Positions 14,645-23,620 of a DNA stretch of 64,000 nucleotides are shown in pieces (the stretch's first letter is position 1; each line of letters begins with the position of its first letter). A program made the position numbers and the translations under genes. Under the pieces are notes generated by a model that was not told where the DNA came from, made no database searches, and saw only the letters and a program-made list of their open reading frames with translations. The DNA comes from Paludicola sp. MB14-C6 (GTDB taxonomy: Bacteria; Bacillota; Clostridia; Oscillospirales; Ruminococcaceae), in contig NZ_CP133133.1 in assembly GCF_030908625.1 (NCBI RefSeq), forward strand, positions 434,001-498,000. Direction: 5' to 3'.

Positions 14645-15747
14645 ATCAAACAAAAATAGGAGCAAGTCAAGCTGTTATATTATTGTTATTATGTCGAGTA
14701 TTTAACATTTTAAATTTTATTCCTCTTTTTTCAAATAAAATCGATATGTCATCTGAGTTAATCGCAATTATAATATGTACTCTATTAAACTTTATATTAG
14801 TTATACCAGCAATTATTCTTCTAAAAAAATATAATGGGCAAAACATTATTGATATCGCATTTCGCAAGAATAAAGTACTAGGCTATTCTATTTCTTTTTT
14901 ATATGGATTCATTTTGCTATTTAACTTAATTGAAACTGTATTCGGATTTGATTTTTTTATAACAGCAGTAGTTTATCCAAACGCCTCTAGTATTACTATC
15001 ATTCTAACATTTTGCATTGCTTGTTTTATTTGTGCCCAATTTGGATTAGAAGGCATTGCAAGAACTGCTACGATAGTCTTTATAATATTTTTAAGCGGTG
15101 TTATTTTTATCAGCATAACTTCTTTTAAAAATATCAACCTTCTTAATTTAAGTCCATCTCTTTCTAATACCACGAAACAAGTTATAGAAGCTATGATGAC
15201 TGTAACTTCAAAAAACAGTGAAATATTCATCTTGTTGTTGTTAGCACCAAAAATCAAAGGAAACATATCAAAATGCTTTATTTGGTATATTATTTTGACT
15301 GGTATAATAAGCCTTTTATTTAACTTTTTAATTATTACTGTACTTGGTAAATTTGCTTATTCACAAACTATTCCCTATTTCACACTTGCTTCAATCTGTG
15401 AAACAAAGATATTACAGCGCTTAGATGCAGTTCATATGGTAATTTGGGTTTTCATTTCATTTGTTAAGGTTACAGCATATTCGTTATTAACTGCTGAATG
15501 CTTGAAAAAAACATTACCAAAAAAAGCACATAAATATGCTTTAACTGCTATTTTTGCCTTTACAATTCTACTTTCAATCAGTTTAACGTATATGCCTGAG
15601 GTGGTACAAAAAGCAAAATTCACTACAGGCTTTATGACTATTTTTCTTCTAACAATCCTACCTCTTTTTTTAATTCCTCAATATCATAAAAAAGGAGGAA
15701 AATTAGATGAGAACAAAATTGATTCTATTGTTAATGTTACTATCTAG
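14641..15747 (+). CDS. Spore germination receptor B subunit (GerB family)
   Basis: 368 residues with about ten membrane helices, a member of the APC-like GerAB/ArcD/ProY transporter family. It begins with the typical IGASQAVILLLLCRVFN. The start overlaps the gerA-type gene by 4 bases (ATGA). B subunits form the germinant-binding pocket in the membrane. The usual length is about 365, so it is complete. Confidence 0.93.
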   Translation: MNQTKIGASQAVILLLLCRVFNILNFIPLFSNKIDMSSELIAIIICTLLNFILVIPAIILLKKYNGQNIIDIAFRKNKVLGYSISFLYGFILLFNLIETVFGFDFFITAVVYPNASSITIILTFCIACFICAQFGLEGIARTATIVFIIFLSGVIFISITSFKNINLLNLSPSLSNTTKQVIEAMMTVTSKNSEIFILLLLAPKIKGNISKCFIWYIILTGIISLLFNFLIITVLGKFAYSQTIPYFTLASICETKILQRLDAVHMVIWVFISFVKVTAYSLLTAECLKKTLPKKAHKYALTAIFAFTILLSISLTYMPEVVQKAKFTTGFMTIFLLTILPLFLIPQYHKKGGKLDENKIDSIVNVTI

Positions 15748-16906
15748 TTGCATCATACTCTCCTCTTGTATTCCTTCACAACAATTAAATTCACGTGCAT
15801 TAGTACAGGCAATTGGCTTGGATTATGAAAACGATGAAATTCAATTGACATTGCAAATATTTTCTCCTGCCGCTGAAGGCGCAAACGGACTTGGTGCATC
15901 CTCAAAAAACGCAAAAATTATTGAATCTCAAGGCAAAACCATATCAGAAGCAGTACAAAACGCTAACCTAGTTCAAGGAAAAGAAGTATTTGTTGGACAT
16001 AACCGCATAATTATTTTAGGGACAAATTTTGTTCAAAACAAATTAAACGAAGCTCTTTCCTACTTTAGTTCAATACAAATTGCAAGAAAAAACGCTAGTA
16101 TTGTAATTGGTGAAAGCAAGGCAAGCGAAATCATTAAAGCAGACATTAACCAAGGAATTTTACCCGCTGAAACCTTGCAGAAAATTATTGAAAACAACTC
16201 GAACAAAGGGCTAATTGAAAATATTATGTTCTACGAATTTGTACGAGCATATCAATCAGATGAAGAAGGTGCATTACTTCCTGTTTTTTCTCTTAACCAA
16301 AGTAAGCAAACCATACCTACTGTAACAAATCAAAATGAAAAGAAAAACAAAGGTGAAACTTTAGAAAAAGTAAGCAATCTCCAAATAAGTGGTATGGCTG
16401 TATTAAAACAAGGAAAAATTGTTGGGAAACTTGATGAGAATGAAACGCAAGGTGTATTATGGATTCGAAACACAATTCAAAATACAAAACTAGTTACATC
16501 TACTGATAAATTTAAAATAATTTCTTTAGATTTTTATCATACTAAATCAAAAATAACGCCTTCAATTAATGGAGATAATATAAAGCTAATCATAAATATT
16601 GATTGTCAATCCACATTAAACGAAGCTATATTATATGAACATTCAAATATAACCAGCTCAGATATTCAAGATATAAAAAAAGTGGCTGCGAAAAAAATCG
16701 AAGAAAAATGTCTAAAAGCATATAACAAAACAATAAACGAATATAATGTTGATGTATTGAATTTTGGAAGAATTATTGAAAAGAATGATAAAGAGCTTTG
16801 GAAGAAGCTCAAAAATAATTGGGAGGATAACGCTCACAAAATCAAATTTGAAATTCATGCATCCGTTGATACCAACAGAGTCGGATTAAACTTTGAAAAA
16901 TCATAA
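15707..16906 (+). CDS. Spore germination receptor C subunit, lipoprotein (Ger(x)C family)
   Basis: 399 residues with a lipoprotein signal peptide: a hydrophobic start and the lipobox ILSSC, with the lipidated cysteine at 21. The GerC domains follow (RALVQAIGLDYENDEIQLTLQIFSPA is the family's opening). The gene starts 41 bases inside the gerB-type gene behind AAAGGAGG, so the three subunits are coupled. Lipidation anchors it to the outer face of the inner spore membrane. Confidence 0.93.
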   Translation: MRTKLILLLMLLSSCIILSSCIPSQQLNSRALVQAIGLDYENDEIQLTLQIFSPAAEGANGLGASSKNAKIIESQGKTISEAVQNANLVQGKEVFVGHNRIIILGTNFVQNKLNEALSYFSSIQIARKNASIVIGESKASEIIKADINQGILPAETLQKIIENNSNKGLIENIMFYEFVRAYQSDEEGALLPVFSLNQSKQTIPTVTNQNEKKNKGETLEKVSNLQISGMAVLKQGKIVGKLDENETQGVLWIRNTIQNTKLVTSTDKFKIISLDFYHTKSKITPSINGDNIKLIINIDCQSTLNEAILYEHSNITSSDIQDIKKVAAKKIEEKCLKAYNKTINEYNVDVLNFGRIIEKNDKELWKKLKNNWEDNAHKIKFEIHASVDTNRVGLNFEKS

Positions 16907-16912
16907 AGTTAA

Positions 16913-16952
16913 AATCCACATAAAGATAACATCTATTATCTTTATGTGGATT
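16913..16952. terminator. Bidirectional terminator between gerC and sulfatase genes
   Basis: A perfect 17-bp stem (arms 16913-16929 and 16936-16952) with a 6-base loop is followed by TATTTTAT on the plus strand and flanked by an A-run on the other. It serves both convergent genes. Confidence 0.9.
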
Positions 16953-16956
16953 TATT

Positions 16957-18426
16957 TTATCCGTTTGGATACATCTTTCTTAATAAAGGTATACCATATT
17001 CTCGTTTTGTGCCTGATATTCTATCAATAAAAGTTGCCAAATTACCTCTTGCATGTTCAGGGCCGCCTTCTCGCATCACTGTCCAAAGTGGATCGATACT
17101 GTAATCGGATTTTTTCATCATTTCATCTACCCAATCCAAAATCAGTTTTGCTCCCTTTGCACATAAATCAGGGTTTTCGCCAGCAATATTATTGAGCTGA
17201 TGTGGATCTAATTTAACGTTAAATAACATTTCTTTTTCAAATAAATGATATCCGCCATGATATGTTCTTATATAAACATAATCATTAAATCGTGCGCTAC
17301 GTTGACAAACATGGCAGCATTGCGTTAATATAACAGCCTCTTTTGAACAGTCTTCACCATTTAAAATGGTTTTTGCATAACTCTTACCATCATATTGATA
17401 GTGATTTCCAAACAAAGGCGTATTCAAAAGTTCTTTGATTGTTGGAAGTAAATCAACATTATCATGAAAACCTTCAGCAACAATTCCTTTTTTACCATTC
17501 GGCCATTTAATAATCATTGGGATATGACAAGTTGGTTCATCGGCTGTAGCATGCTCACCATATATTCCGAGCTCACCCATATTCTCACCATGATCTGAAG
17601 TAACAATGATCGCTAAATCGTCATCATACAAACCTTTTTGTTTTAAGAAATCAATAATCATTTTAATGTTATCGTCTGTATACTTAATACCACAATCATA
17701 ATTATCCATAAACTCTTTCATTTCTTCAATTGTGGATAGTTTTCCTGGATGTCGTGGCCATTTTTCGTTTGTATCATCATTCCACATGTTAATTTCATTT
17801 GCACCATGCGGTCCTATATGTAACAAATGCTCTTTGAAAACTTCCGCTGTAATCCAATTATCAGCCAGAGGTTCATCTTTAAATGGATTTCCAAATTCTT
17901 TTGGTGCACGATATGGAGTATGTGGATCCCAAAAATGGACATGCATAAACCAGTTATCTGCGCTTCCGTTACGCTCAATCCAATCTAAAACTTTTGGTGT
18001 AACTGCCTCAGCGGATTCTCCACCACGACCACCAACATTGTAACATTCATTAAACCCTGAATTAAACCACCATGATGAATGGCGTTCTGCAAATGTACTA
18101 AAGCTGACTGTATGCATTCCAGCACGTCTAAACTGCATAAATAAGCCATTTTCAGAAAAATCATCAGTGAAATGGCGATTAGTTCCTTGTAATCTTAAGT
18201 CTGCTGCTGTTCCACCATGGCCAACCACACCCGTGCGTATACCATACTGACCAGTAATAAAAGATGCACGTGAAGGTAAACATGGCGCATTCGGACAATA
18301 ATAATTATCGAATCGTACACCTTCACTAGCAATTTGATCAATTGTTGGGGAAGTGTTTCTTTGGTAACCATAGCAGCCGAGATGGTCGCTTCTTAATGTG
18401 TCAATGTCAAACATTAATACTCTCAT
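16957..18426 (-). CDS. Cys-type sulfatase
   Basis: 489 residues of the alkaline phosphatase/sulfatase superfamily. Metal-binding aspartates lie in MFDIDTLRSDHLGC near the start. The sulfatase signature CLPSRAS holds the cysteine (C49) that an anaerobic radical-SAM maturase turns into formylglycine; a later TSDHGENMGE supplies further metal ligands. Family members remove sulfate from sugars, or less often act as phosphonate monoester hydrolases. I see no signal peptide, so it is probably cytoplasmic. No maturase gene is in the window. I use ATG 18426, since GGGAG sits 10 bases upstream; a TTG at 18435 is too close. Last gene after hprK and the PHP gene. Confidence 0.88.
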   Translation of the reverse strand: MRVLMFDIDTLRSDHLGCYGYQRNTSPTIDQIASEGVRFDNYYCPNAPCLPSRASFITGQYGIRTGVVGHGGTAADLRLQGTNRHFTDDFSENGLFMQFRRAGMHTVSFSTFAERHSSWWFNSGFNECYNVGGRGGESAEAVTPKVLDWIERNGSADNWFMHVHFWDPHTPYRAPKEFGNPFKDEPLADNWITAEVFKEHLLHIGPHGANEINMWNDDTNEKWPRHPGKLSTIEEMKEFMDNYDCGIKYTDDNIKMIIDFLKQKGLYDDDLAIIVTSDHGENMGELGIYGEHATADEPTCHIPMIIKWPNGKKGIVAEGFHDNVDLLPTIKELLNTPLFGNHYQYDGKSYAKTILNGEDCSKEAVILTQCCHVCQRSARFNDYVYIRTYHGGYHLFEKEMLFNVKLDPHQLNNIAGENPDLCAKGAKLILDWVDEMMKKSDYSIDPLWTVMREGGPEHARGNLATFIDRISGTKREYGIPLLRKMYPNG

Positions 18427-18493
18427 AGTTCTCAAACTCCCTATTTTAATTTATTTTACTAAGAAAAAACAATGCTTTCTCTTGTATAACCAA

Positions 18494-19201
18494 TTATGCC
18501 CTATTATTCAGATACTCTTCAAAGCGTTCTACAGTTGAATTTACAATTAAGTGTTCAGGAAAATCAATATCAGAAAGTAATTTCAACGCATCATCAACTT
18601 GTCCTATTGAATAGGCAAAGTGAGCATCGGAATTTACGATTACCTTTACTTCATATTTTTTGCATAATTTTGCAATCTCTTCACAGTTCGTTAATGAACC
18701 AGCACGAACGTGTAAAGAATTTTGGTTAATTTCTACCAGCTTATTATATTCTTTAAATGATTTTATTACTTTTTCATAATCGTATACATAGTTTGGATTT
18801 CCACTATGCCCTATTACGTCAACCTTTGGATTTTTTGCAATATTAAGATATGCCTGTGTATTATTATTGATTGAAGTTGATTGAAAAGTAGGCTCGTGTA
18901 ATGAAGCAACTATCCAATTCAAATAAGATAAAGAATAGTCATCTAAATCAATATCACCACTACTATTTAAAATATTAACTTCAGCACCTTTTAATATTTT
19001 AACACCAAATAATTCATTGGGTATTGTCTTCATATTGACAAAATGCCAAAAATGCGGAGAGTCAGTCATTTCCGGTGCATGATCCGTAATGGCTAAATAT
19101 TTTAATCCAATTTCACTTGCAAATTTAGCATTTTCTAAAACTGTAGAATATGCGTGAGAAGATGCAATCGTATGACAATGTGTATCCGCTATAACTTTCA
19201 T
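18494..19201 (-). CDS. PHP-domain phosphoesterase (YcdX-like)
   Basis: 235 residues. The four metal-binding motifs of the PHP domain are clear: ADTHCHT near the start, ITDHAP, the Glu in KGAEVNIL and the late VNSDAHFAYSIG, with IGHSG between. This subset resembles YcdX-type trinuclear zinc phosphatases. The physiological substrate is unknown. It lies 31 bp downstream of hprK on the same strand, likely co-transcribed. Confidence 0.88.
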   Translation of the reverse strand: MKVIADTHCHTIASSHAYSTVLENAKFASEIGLKYLAITDHAPEMTDSPHFWHFVNMKTIPNELFGVKILKGAEVNILNSSGDIDLDDYSLSYLNWIVASLHEPTFQSTSINNNTQAYLNIAKNPKVDVIGHSGNPNYVYDYEKVIKSFKEYNKLVEINQNSLHVRAGSLTNCEEIAKLCKKYEVKVIVNSDAHFAYSIGQVDDALKLLSDIDFPEHLIVNSTVERFEEYLNNRA

Positions 19202-19232
19202 TTATAAACTCCTTAATATAATCAAACAGCTC

Positions 19233-20192
19233 TTAGAAAATATCCCAATTCTTAATACTGGTTGTTTCTTCAACCGGCATACCAAGATTATGCATAAGTT
19301 CTTGTGCTGCATTATATCCCATTTTCTTTTGACGATTGTTCATAGCTGCAACTTCAAGAATAATTGCAAGGTTACGGCCCGGTTTTACAGGAATAGTAAT
19401 ACAAGGAACTTGTATACCAAGAATGGTTGCATATTCATTTTCCATTCCCATTCTATCGTAAGTTTTATCCGGATCCCATAATTCAAGTTTTACAATCATA
19501 TCAATTTTTTCAGTTATCTTAACTGAACCCATACCAAAAAGCCTTCTTGCATTAATAATACCAACACCACGAAGCTCTAGAAAATGTCGAATATTTTCGG
19601 GTGAAGATCCAACTAATGTTCGATTGGAAACACGACGAATTTCTACTGCATCATCCGCAATCAGACGATGTCCACGCTTTACTAATTCAATAGCAGTTTC
19701 ACTTTTACCGACGCCGCTTTCTCCTAATAGTAAAACGCCCTCACCATATGCTTCTATTAAAACTCCATGACGAGTAATTCTTGGTGCAAGTTCAACATTG
19801 AGGTAAGAAATCAGCCCAGACAAAAATCCGGAAGTTGTATCATTAGTTCTTAAAACGGCAACACCGTTTGCTTTTGCCGCATCCATAATTTCTTCAAAGA
19901 CTTCAAGGCCCCTAGAAATAACAAGAGCAGGAAAATTCAATGCAAAAAAATCATCCAATCGTTTTTTACGTACCTCATGGGATAACGTTTCTAAATAAGA
20001 GTTTTCGCTTAAACCAAAAATTTGAATTCTTGTTTTATCAAAATGCTCTAAAAATCCGGTTAAATTCAATCCGGGACGATTAACATCGGTACTTTGCAAT
20101 AAAATTTCTTTGCCTTCTGGTAAGTAGATTGTTTCAAGTCCAAAATCTTTAATAATTTTAGATAAAGGAACTGTAAATGGTGTAGACATCAA
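19233..20192 (-). CDS. hprK: HPr kinase/phosphorylase
   Basis: 319 residues. Walker A GESGVGKS spans 157-164, and the family signature ELRGVGIINARRLFG lies at about 206-220. HprK phosphorylates Ser46 of HPr with ATP or pyrophosphate, and removes the phosphate when sugar is scarce. This sets CcpA-dependent carbon catabolite control and PTS activity. Full length for the family. In this organism it would help decide when glycan genes such as those at 36-53 kb are used. Confidence 0.97.
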   Translation of the reverse strand: MMSTPFTVPLSKIIKDFGLETIYLPEGKEILLQSTDVNRPGLNLTGFLEHFDKTRIQIFGLSENSYLETLSHEVRKKRLDDFFALNFPALVISRGLEVFEEIMDAAKANGVAVLRTNDTTSGFLSGLISYLNVELAPRITRHGVLIEAYGEGVLLLGESGVGKSETAIELVKRGHRLIADDAVEIRRVSNRTLVGSSPENIRHFLELRGVGIINARRLFGMGSVKITEKIDMIVKLELWDPDKTYDRMGMENEYATILGIQVPCITIPVKPGRNLAIILEVAAMNNRQKKMGYNAAQELMHNLGMPVEETTSIKNWDIF

Positions 20193-20382
20193 TCTCGCCT
20201 TCTTCCTATCATTATTTCTTTAAAAGCTTTAGTATTTTTTTATATAGATATTATATTAACCATATTATACAGCAACATATACCTTAATTCAACTAAATTT
20301 TCTGGCATATTCTTTTCAATGCAGTTCATAATAACAATAAATCATTCTATCAACGTATTTATTTCAATAATATGGAGGAGCT

Positions 20383-21060
20383 ATGTTAGTTGTTTTTTTT
20401 CGTGCTTTAATACTTTATATATTAATTATGGTATGTTTGCGCTTAATGGGAAAACGTCAACTCGGCGAACTTCAACCATCTGAATTAGTTATTACAATAC
20501 TAATTTCAAATATTGCATCGTTACCTATAGAAGATACGGGAATACCAATGATTTTAGGGGCAATTCCTGTTTTAGCTTTAGTCAGCTTTGAAATTATTAT
20601 TTCTAATTTATCTTTAAAATCAAAATGGTTCCGAGGATTTATTTCTGGAAGTCCAATCGTAATTATCAGCAATGGGGTTCTTGACCAAAACCAACTTAGA
20701 AAATTGCGTTTTTCTATAGATGACCTAATGGAAGCGCTTCGTCAAAGCAATATTTTTGATTTAAGAGATGTGCAATTTGCAATTGTTGAAACTACCGGAA
20801 AGGTAAGTGTTTTACAAAAATACGAATCACAACCCGTTACCAACAAAGATCTAAAATTAAAAAGCCAAGATCCAGCACCAGCTACCGTAGTAATCAGTGA
20901 TGGTGAAATTGTAAAAGCTGTTTTACCTTTTATCAATATAACGGAAGATTGGGTAAAATCAATCGCAGCTGCCAATGCAACATCAGTAAAAGATATATTT
21001 ATTATGACGGTAAATAACCGAAACGATTATTATATTATTCCCAAACAAAAAAGAATATAG
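20383..21060 (+). CDS. DUF421 (YetF-type) membrane protein
   Basis: 225 residues: three membrane helices in the first 80, with the signature RLMGKRQLGELQPSELVI, followed by the soluble YetF domain (GVLDQNQLRKLRFSIDDLMEALR and FAIVETTGKVSVL). In Bacillus, relatives affect spore or membrane properties, but the biochemical function is unsettled. Paired with the DUF4363 gene 25 bp downstream, a common clostridial pair. Confidence 0.9.
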   Translation: MLVVFFRALILYILIMVCLRLMGKRQLGELQPSELVITILISNIASLPIEDTGIPMILGAIPVLALVSFEIIISNLSLKSKWFRGFISGSPIVIISNGVLDQNQLRKLRFSIDDLMEALRQSNIFDLRDVQFAIVETTGKVSVLQKYESQPVTNKDLKLKSQDPAPATVVISDGEIVKAVLPFINITEDWVKSIAAANATSVKDIFIMTVNNRNDYYIIPKQKRI

Positions 21061-21085
21061 CATGAAACTATAACAAGGAGCTAAC

Positions 21086-21466
21086 ATGAGTAGGTTACTT
21101 ACAACAATTGGAATGATACTTCTTATTTTAGCAATCAGTTTTTGTGGAATTTGGTATGTACATCAATCAAACAAAGAAATGATTGCACTTTGCGAAGACG
21201 CAATTATTTTTAGTAATAAGGAAAATCAAGATGGGTTACTTAGCTGCATAAAAAAGCTGTCTGCTTTGTGGGAAAGCAAACAGCTTATTCTGAGTCTTTA
21301 TGTCAGACACGATGAGATGGAACGTATTGATAGCCTACTAGTCGTTATAAATGCATATTACGAAACTAAAAATTATCATAGTGTAAGCGTAGAACTACAC
21401 CAGTTGGAATTTATGCTAGATCATATTTATAGAAGAGAATTACCGACCATTAATAATTTACTCTAA
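21086..21466 (+). CDS. DUF4363 family protein
   Basis: 126 residues with one N-terminal membrane helix (about 6-26) and a helical outer domain. Family proteins nearly always follow a yetF-like gene, as here, so the two probably form a membrane complex. AAGGAG precedes ATG 21086. The 3' end overlaps the end of nrdR by 4 bases. Confidence 0.8.
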   Translation: MSRLLTTIGMILLILAISFCGIWYVHQSNKEMIALCEDAIIFSNKENQDGLLSCIKKLSALWESKQLILSLYVRHDEMERIDSLLVVINAYYETKNYHSVSVELHQLEFMLDHIYRRELPTINNLL

Positions 21467-21918
21467 CGCTTTTTCTTTAATTTTTTTAACTCCTCCATAA
21501 ATGTGTCTATATCAGCAAATTCTTTATATACCGAAGCAAATCTGACATAGGCAACTTGATCTATCTCTTTCAATTTGTCCATTACAAGTTCGCCCAAACT
21601 TGATGAATTCACTTCTTTTATCATTGCATTTGCATATGAATACTCAATATCAGAAACTAATTTCTCTAGCGTTTCAATTGATACAGGGCGTTTTTCGCAT
21701 GCCCGCATAAGTCTGTCTATTAACTTATTGGCATCAAAAGGCTGACGGGATTTATCTCTTTTTATAACCATCAACGGAATGGTTTCTATTATTTCATATG
21801 TTGTAAAACGAGAGCCGCACGCTAAGCATTCTCTACGTCTTCTTATTTTTAACCCGTCCTCAGTCTGGCGAGAATCAACAACCTTACTTTCTAAATGTCC
21901 GCAAAATGCACATTTCAT
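21463..21918 (-). CDS. nrdR: Transcriptional repressor NrdR
   Basis: 151 residues: an N-terminal zinc ribbon (Cys3, Cys6, Cys31, Cys34) with the basic RRRRE stretch that reads DNA, then the ATP-cone domain beginning [12 protein letters not shown]. NrdR senses ATP/dATP and represses ribonucleotide reductase genes by binding paired NrdR boxes. Such boxes are present upstream of nrdJ (59027-59073) in this same window. None is seen at its own gene. Confidence 0.97.
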   Translation of the reverse strand: MKCAFCGHLESKVVDSRQTEDGLKIRRRRECLACGSRFTTYEIIETIPLMVIKRDKSRQPFDANKLIDRLMRACEKRPVSIETLEKLVSDIEYSYANAMIKEVNSSSLGELVMDKLKEIDQVAYVRFASVYKEFADIDTFMEELKKLKKKR

Positions 21919-21988
21919 TTTATCAATCCCTCATGAATCATAATGTTTATAGAATCATTATAACACTAAGTAGGACTTCATTCAATAC

Positions 21989-22261
21989 TTATAATCCATA
22001 AATCTCTGCTAAATAGTCTTCCACTATGTACTCAAGCGTTACAGGATCCACATCCTGTCCTTCTAAACGGTTTAACAAATCCATAACAACCTGATACTCA
22101 TCTGAAATGTCGGAGATTGAGGTTATTGTTTTTGTTACGCCGTTATCAAAGAAAACTTGCTCAATGCCGAATTGGGTAACCCTTTCGCCCTCAAAAACTC
22201 CTTCATTTACAAGCAAAGAATAAACCGGAACTTGTTGTTTCTCTCTCACAGTACAAATCAT
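21989..22261 (-). CDS. DUF6514-like small protein
   Basis: 90 residues, probably beta-rich then helical, ending in VDPVTLEYIVEDYLAEIYGL. It resembles small clostridial proteins grouped as DUF6514, which have no known function. It has its own promoter and precedes nrdR by 70 bp in the same direction. Confidence 0.6.
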   Translation of the reverse strand: MICTVREKQQVPVYSLLVNEGVFEGERVTQFGIEQVFFDNGVTKTITSISDISDEYQVVMDLLNRLEGQDVDPVTLEYIVEDYLAEIYGL

Positions 22262-22290
22262 AAACTCACTCCTTATACTTTTATGATTTG

Positions 22291-22318
22291 ATTATACCTT
22301 ATTCAAATTAAAATACAA
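22291..22318 (-). promoter_or_regulatory. Promoter of the DUF6514-nrdR unit
   Basis: On the minus strand TTGTAT (plus 22313-22318), a 16-bp spacer and TATAAT (plus 22291-22296) lie just upstream of the AAGGAGTG ribosome site and ATG at 22261. Confidence 0.6.
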
Positions 22319-22581
22319 CACATTCTGTTTTTTGAATTTCGACATTACATGACAGCATAACTAACATATTGATAAAAACCAAAAAAACAATTAAATCAAA
22401 TTGCATATGAATAGCTTTGTTCGTTATTATATACATTATTTTACAATAAAACTTGTACAATTTGCTTTTTAGAATTTTTAAACTTAATATTCACACATAT
22501 ATTGGTATATTTTCATATTAAAATATTTTTATAAATCATAAAATATTACAAAATAATTTAATATACATTAAAATTATAAAT
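22319..22581. other. AT-rich intergenic stretch, nothing identified
   Basis: Very AT-rich sequence between the end of the TIM-barrel gene and the DUF6514 promoter. I see no convincing terminator, frame or RNA structure. Confidence 0.6.
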
Positions 22582-23370
22582 TTAAGTTAACAATGATACT
22601 TGTTTTAACAAATTTTGATAAGATTCAAAAAATTGCTGCCTAGATTTTATTGAATTACTATAAATTTCTTGTATAAAATATCCATTATAATTCAAATTCT
22701 TTAGTTGATTCATCAAAGCTGCTACGTCTAATGTACCCTCGCCTATTGGCAAACAATCATGTACTTTATTATTATCACTTAAATGAACATGGACTATGTT
22801 TTTTCCAAGCTTATTTACAAATAATTCTTGATCAATATTAGATCGAATTGCTTGTTTATTATCAAAAACAAGTGATACATCTTTATCAAGATATTCTATC
22901 ATTTTCTGCAAGAAATGAACATCCCCACTTTTACATCGCTCCACATTTTCTTGTGCTACTATTATATCAAATTCTTTTCCGATATCTCGAAGCTTGGCAA
23001 AACGTTCAAAATAAAGATCATCTTCTAGAAGTCCCAGTTTACGATCACCATGAAATATAAATATCGTGGCTCCTAATATATTCATTGCATGAAAATACTG
23101 TTTATACCACTCTAACGCATCTTCAAACCTACGATCATAATTCGTAAAAAACATAAAAGGTTCAAAAGCGCAAGAAAATGGGTGAAGTGCAATCACACTT
23201 TGTCCATTTTCTTTTATTTGTTTTTCTAACTCTTTTACATAACAAGGATTCACTTCACTAAATGTATTTAAAAAGAGTTCCAGATTTTGAACACCCATTT
23301 TAGATAAAACATCAATCGTTTTCTCTAACAACTGCGGATAAAAACACGCTGTTGATACACCACAATTCAT
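22582..23370 (-). CDS. Sugar phosphate isomerase/epimerase-like TIM-barrel protein
   Basis: 262 residues of the xylose isomerase-like TIM-barrel superfamily. Metal-site residues appear in order: IALHPF, IFHGD, VAQENVER (Glu), LVFDNKQA (Asp), VHVHLSDNN, IGEGTLD and a final QEIYS (Glu). It probably isomerises or epimerises a sugar or inositol derivative. I start at ATG 23370, which has GGAG 7 bases upstream; ATG 23382 has none. A single gene, not obviously in an operon. Confidence 0.8.
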   Translation of the reverse strand: MNCGVSTACFYPQLLEKTIDVLSKMGVQNLELFLNTFSEVNPCYVKELEKQIKENGQSVIALHPFSCAFEPFMFFTNYDRRFEDALEWYKQYFHAMNILGATIFIFHGDRKLGLLEDDLYFERFAKLRDIGKEFDIIVAQENVERCKSGDVHFLQKMIEYLDKDVSLVFDNKQAIRSNIDQELFVNKLGKNIVHVHLSDNNKVHDCLPIGEGTLDVAALMNQLKNLNYNGYFIQEIYSNSIKSRQQFFESYQNLLKQVSLLT

Positions 23371-23620
23371 AATGTACTCCATTCTATAAGATCGAATTTC
23401 TATATAAATTAAATATATTTCAATTAAATTATTCTATTTATAAATTATACCATATTAAATTATATTCGTCATTCATAATTTAAGAAATTAGTATGAATTA
23501 TAAAACATACTTATTATTTATGTTCATTTTATTACATAATTTTAACATTATTACTTTCATATTTTAGAAATATATGTTATATTATAAAAATAGACAAAAT
23601 TACATTTCAGGAGGTTCATA

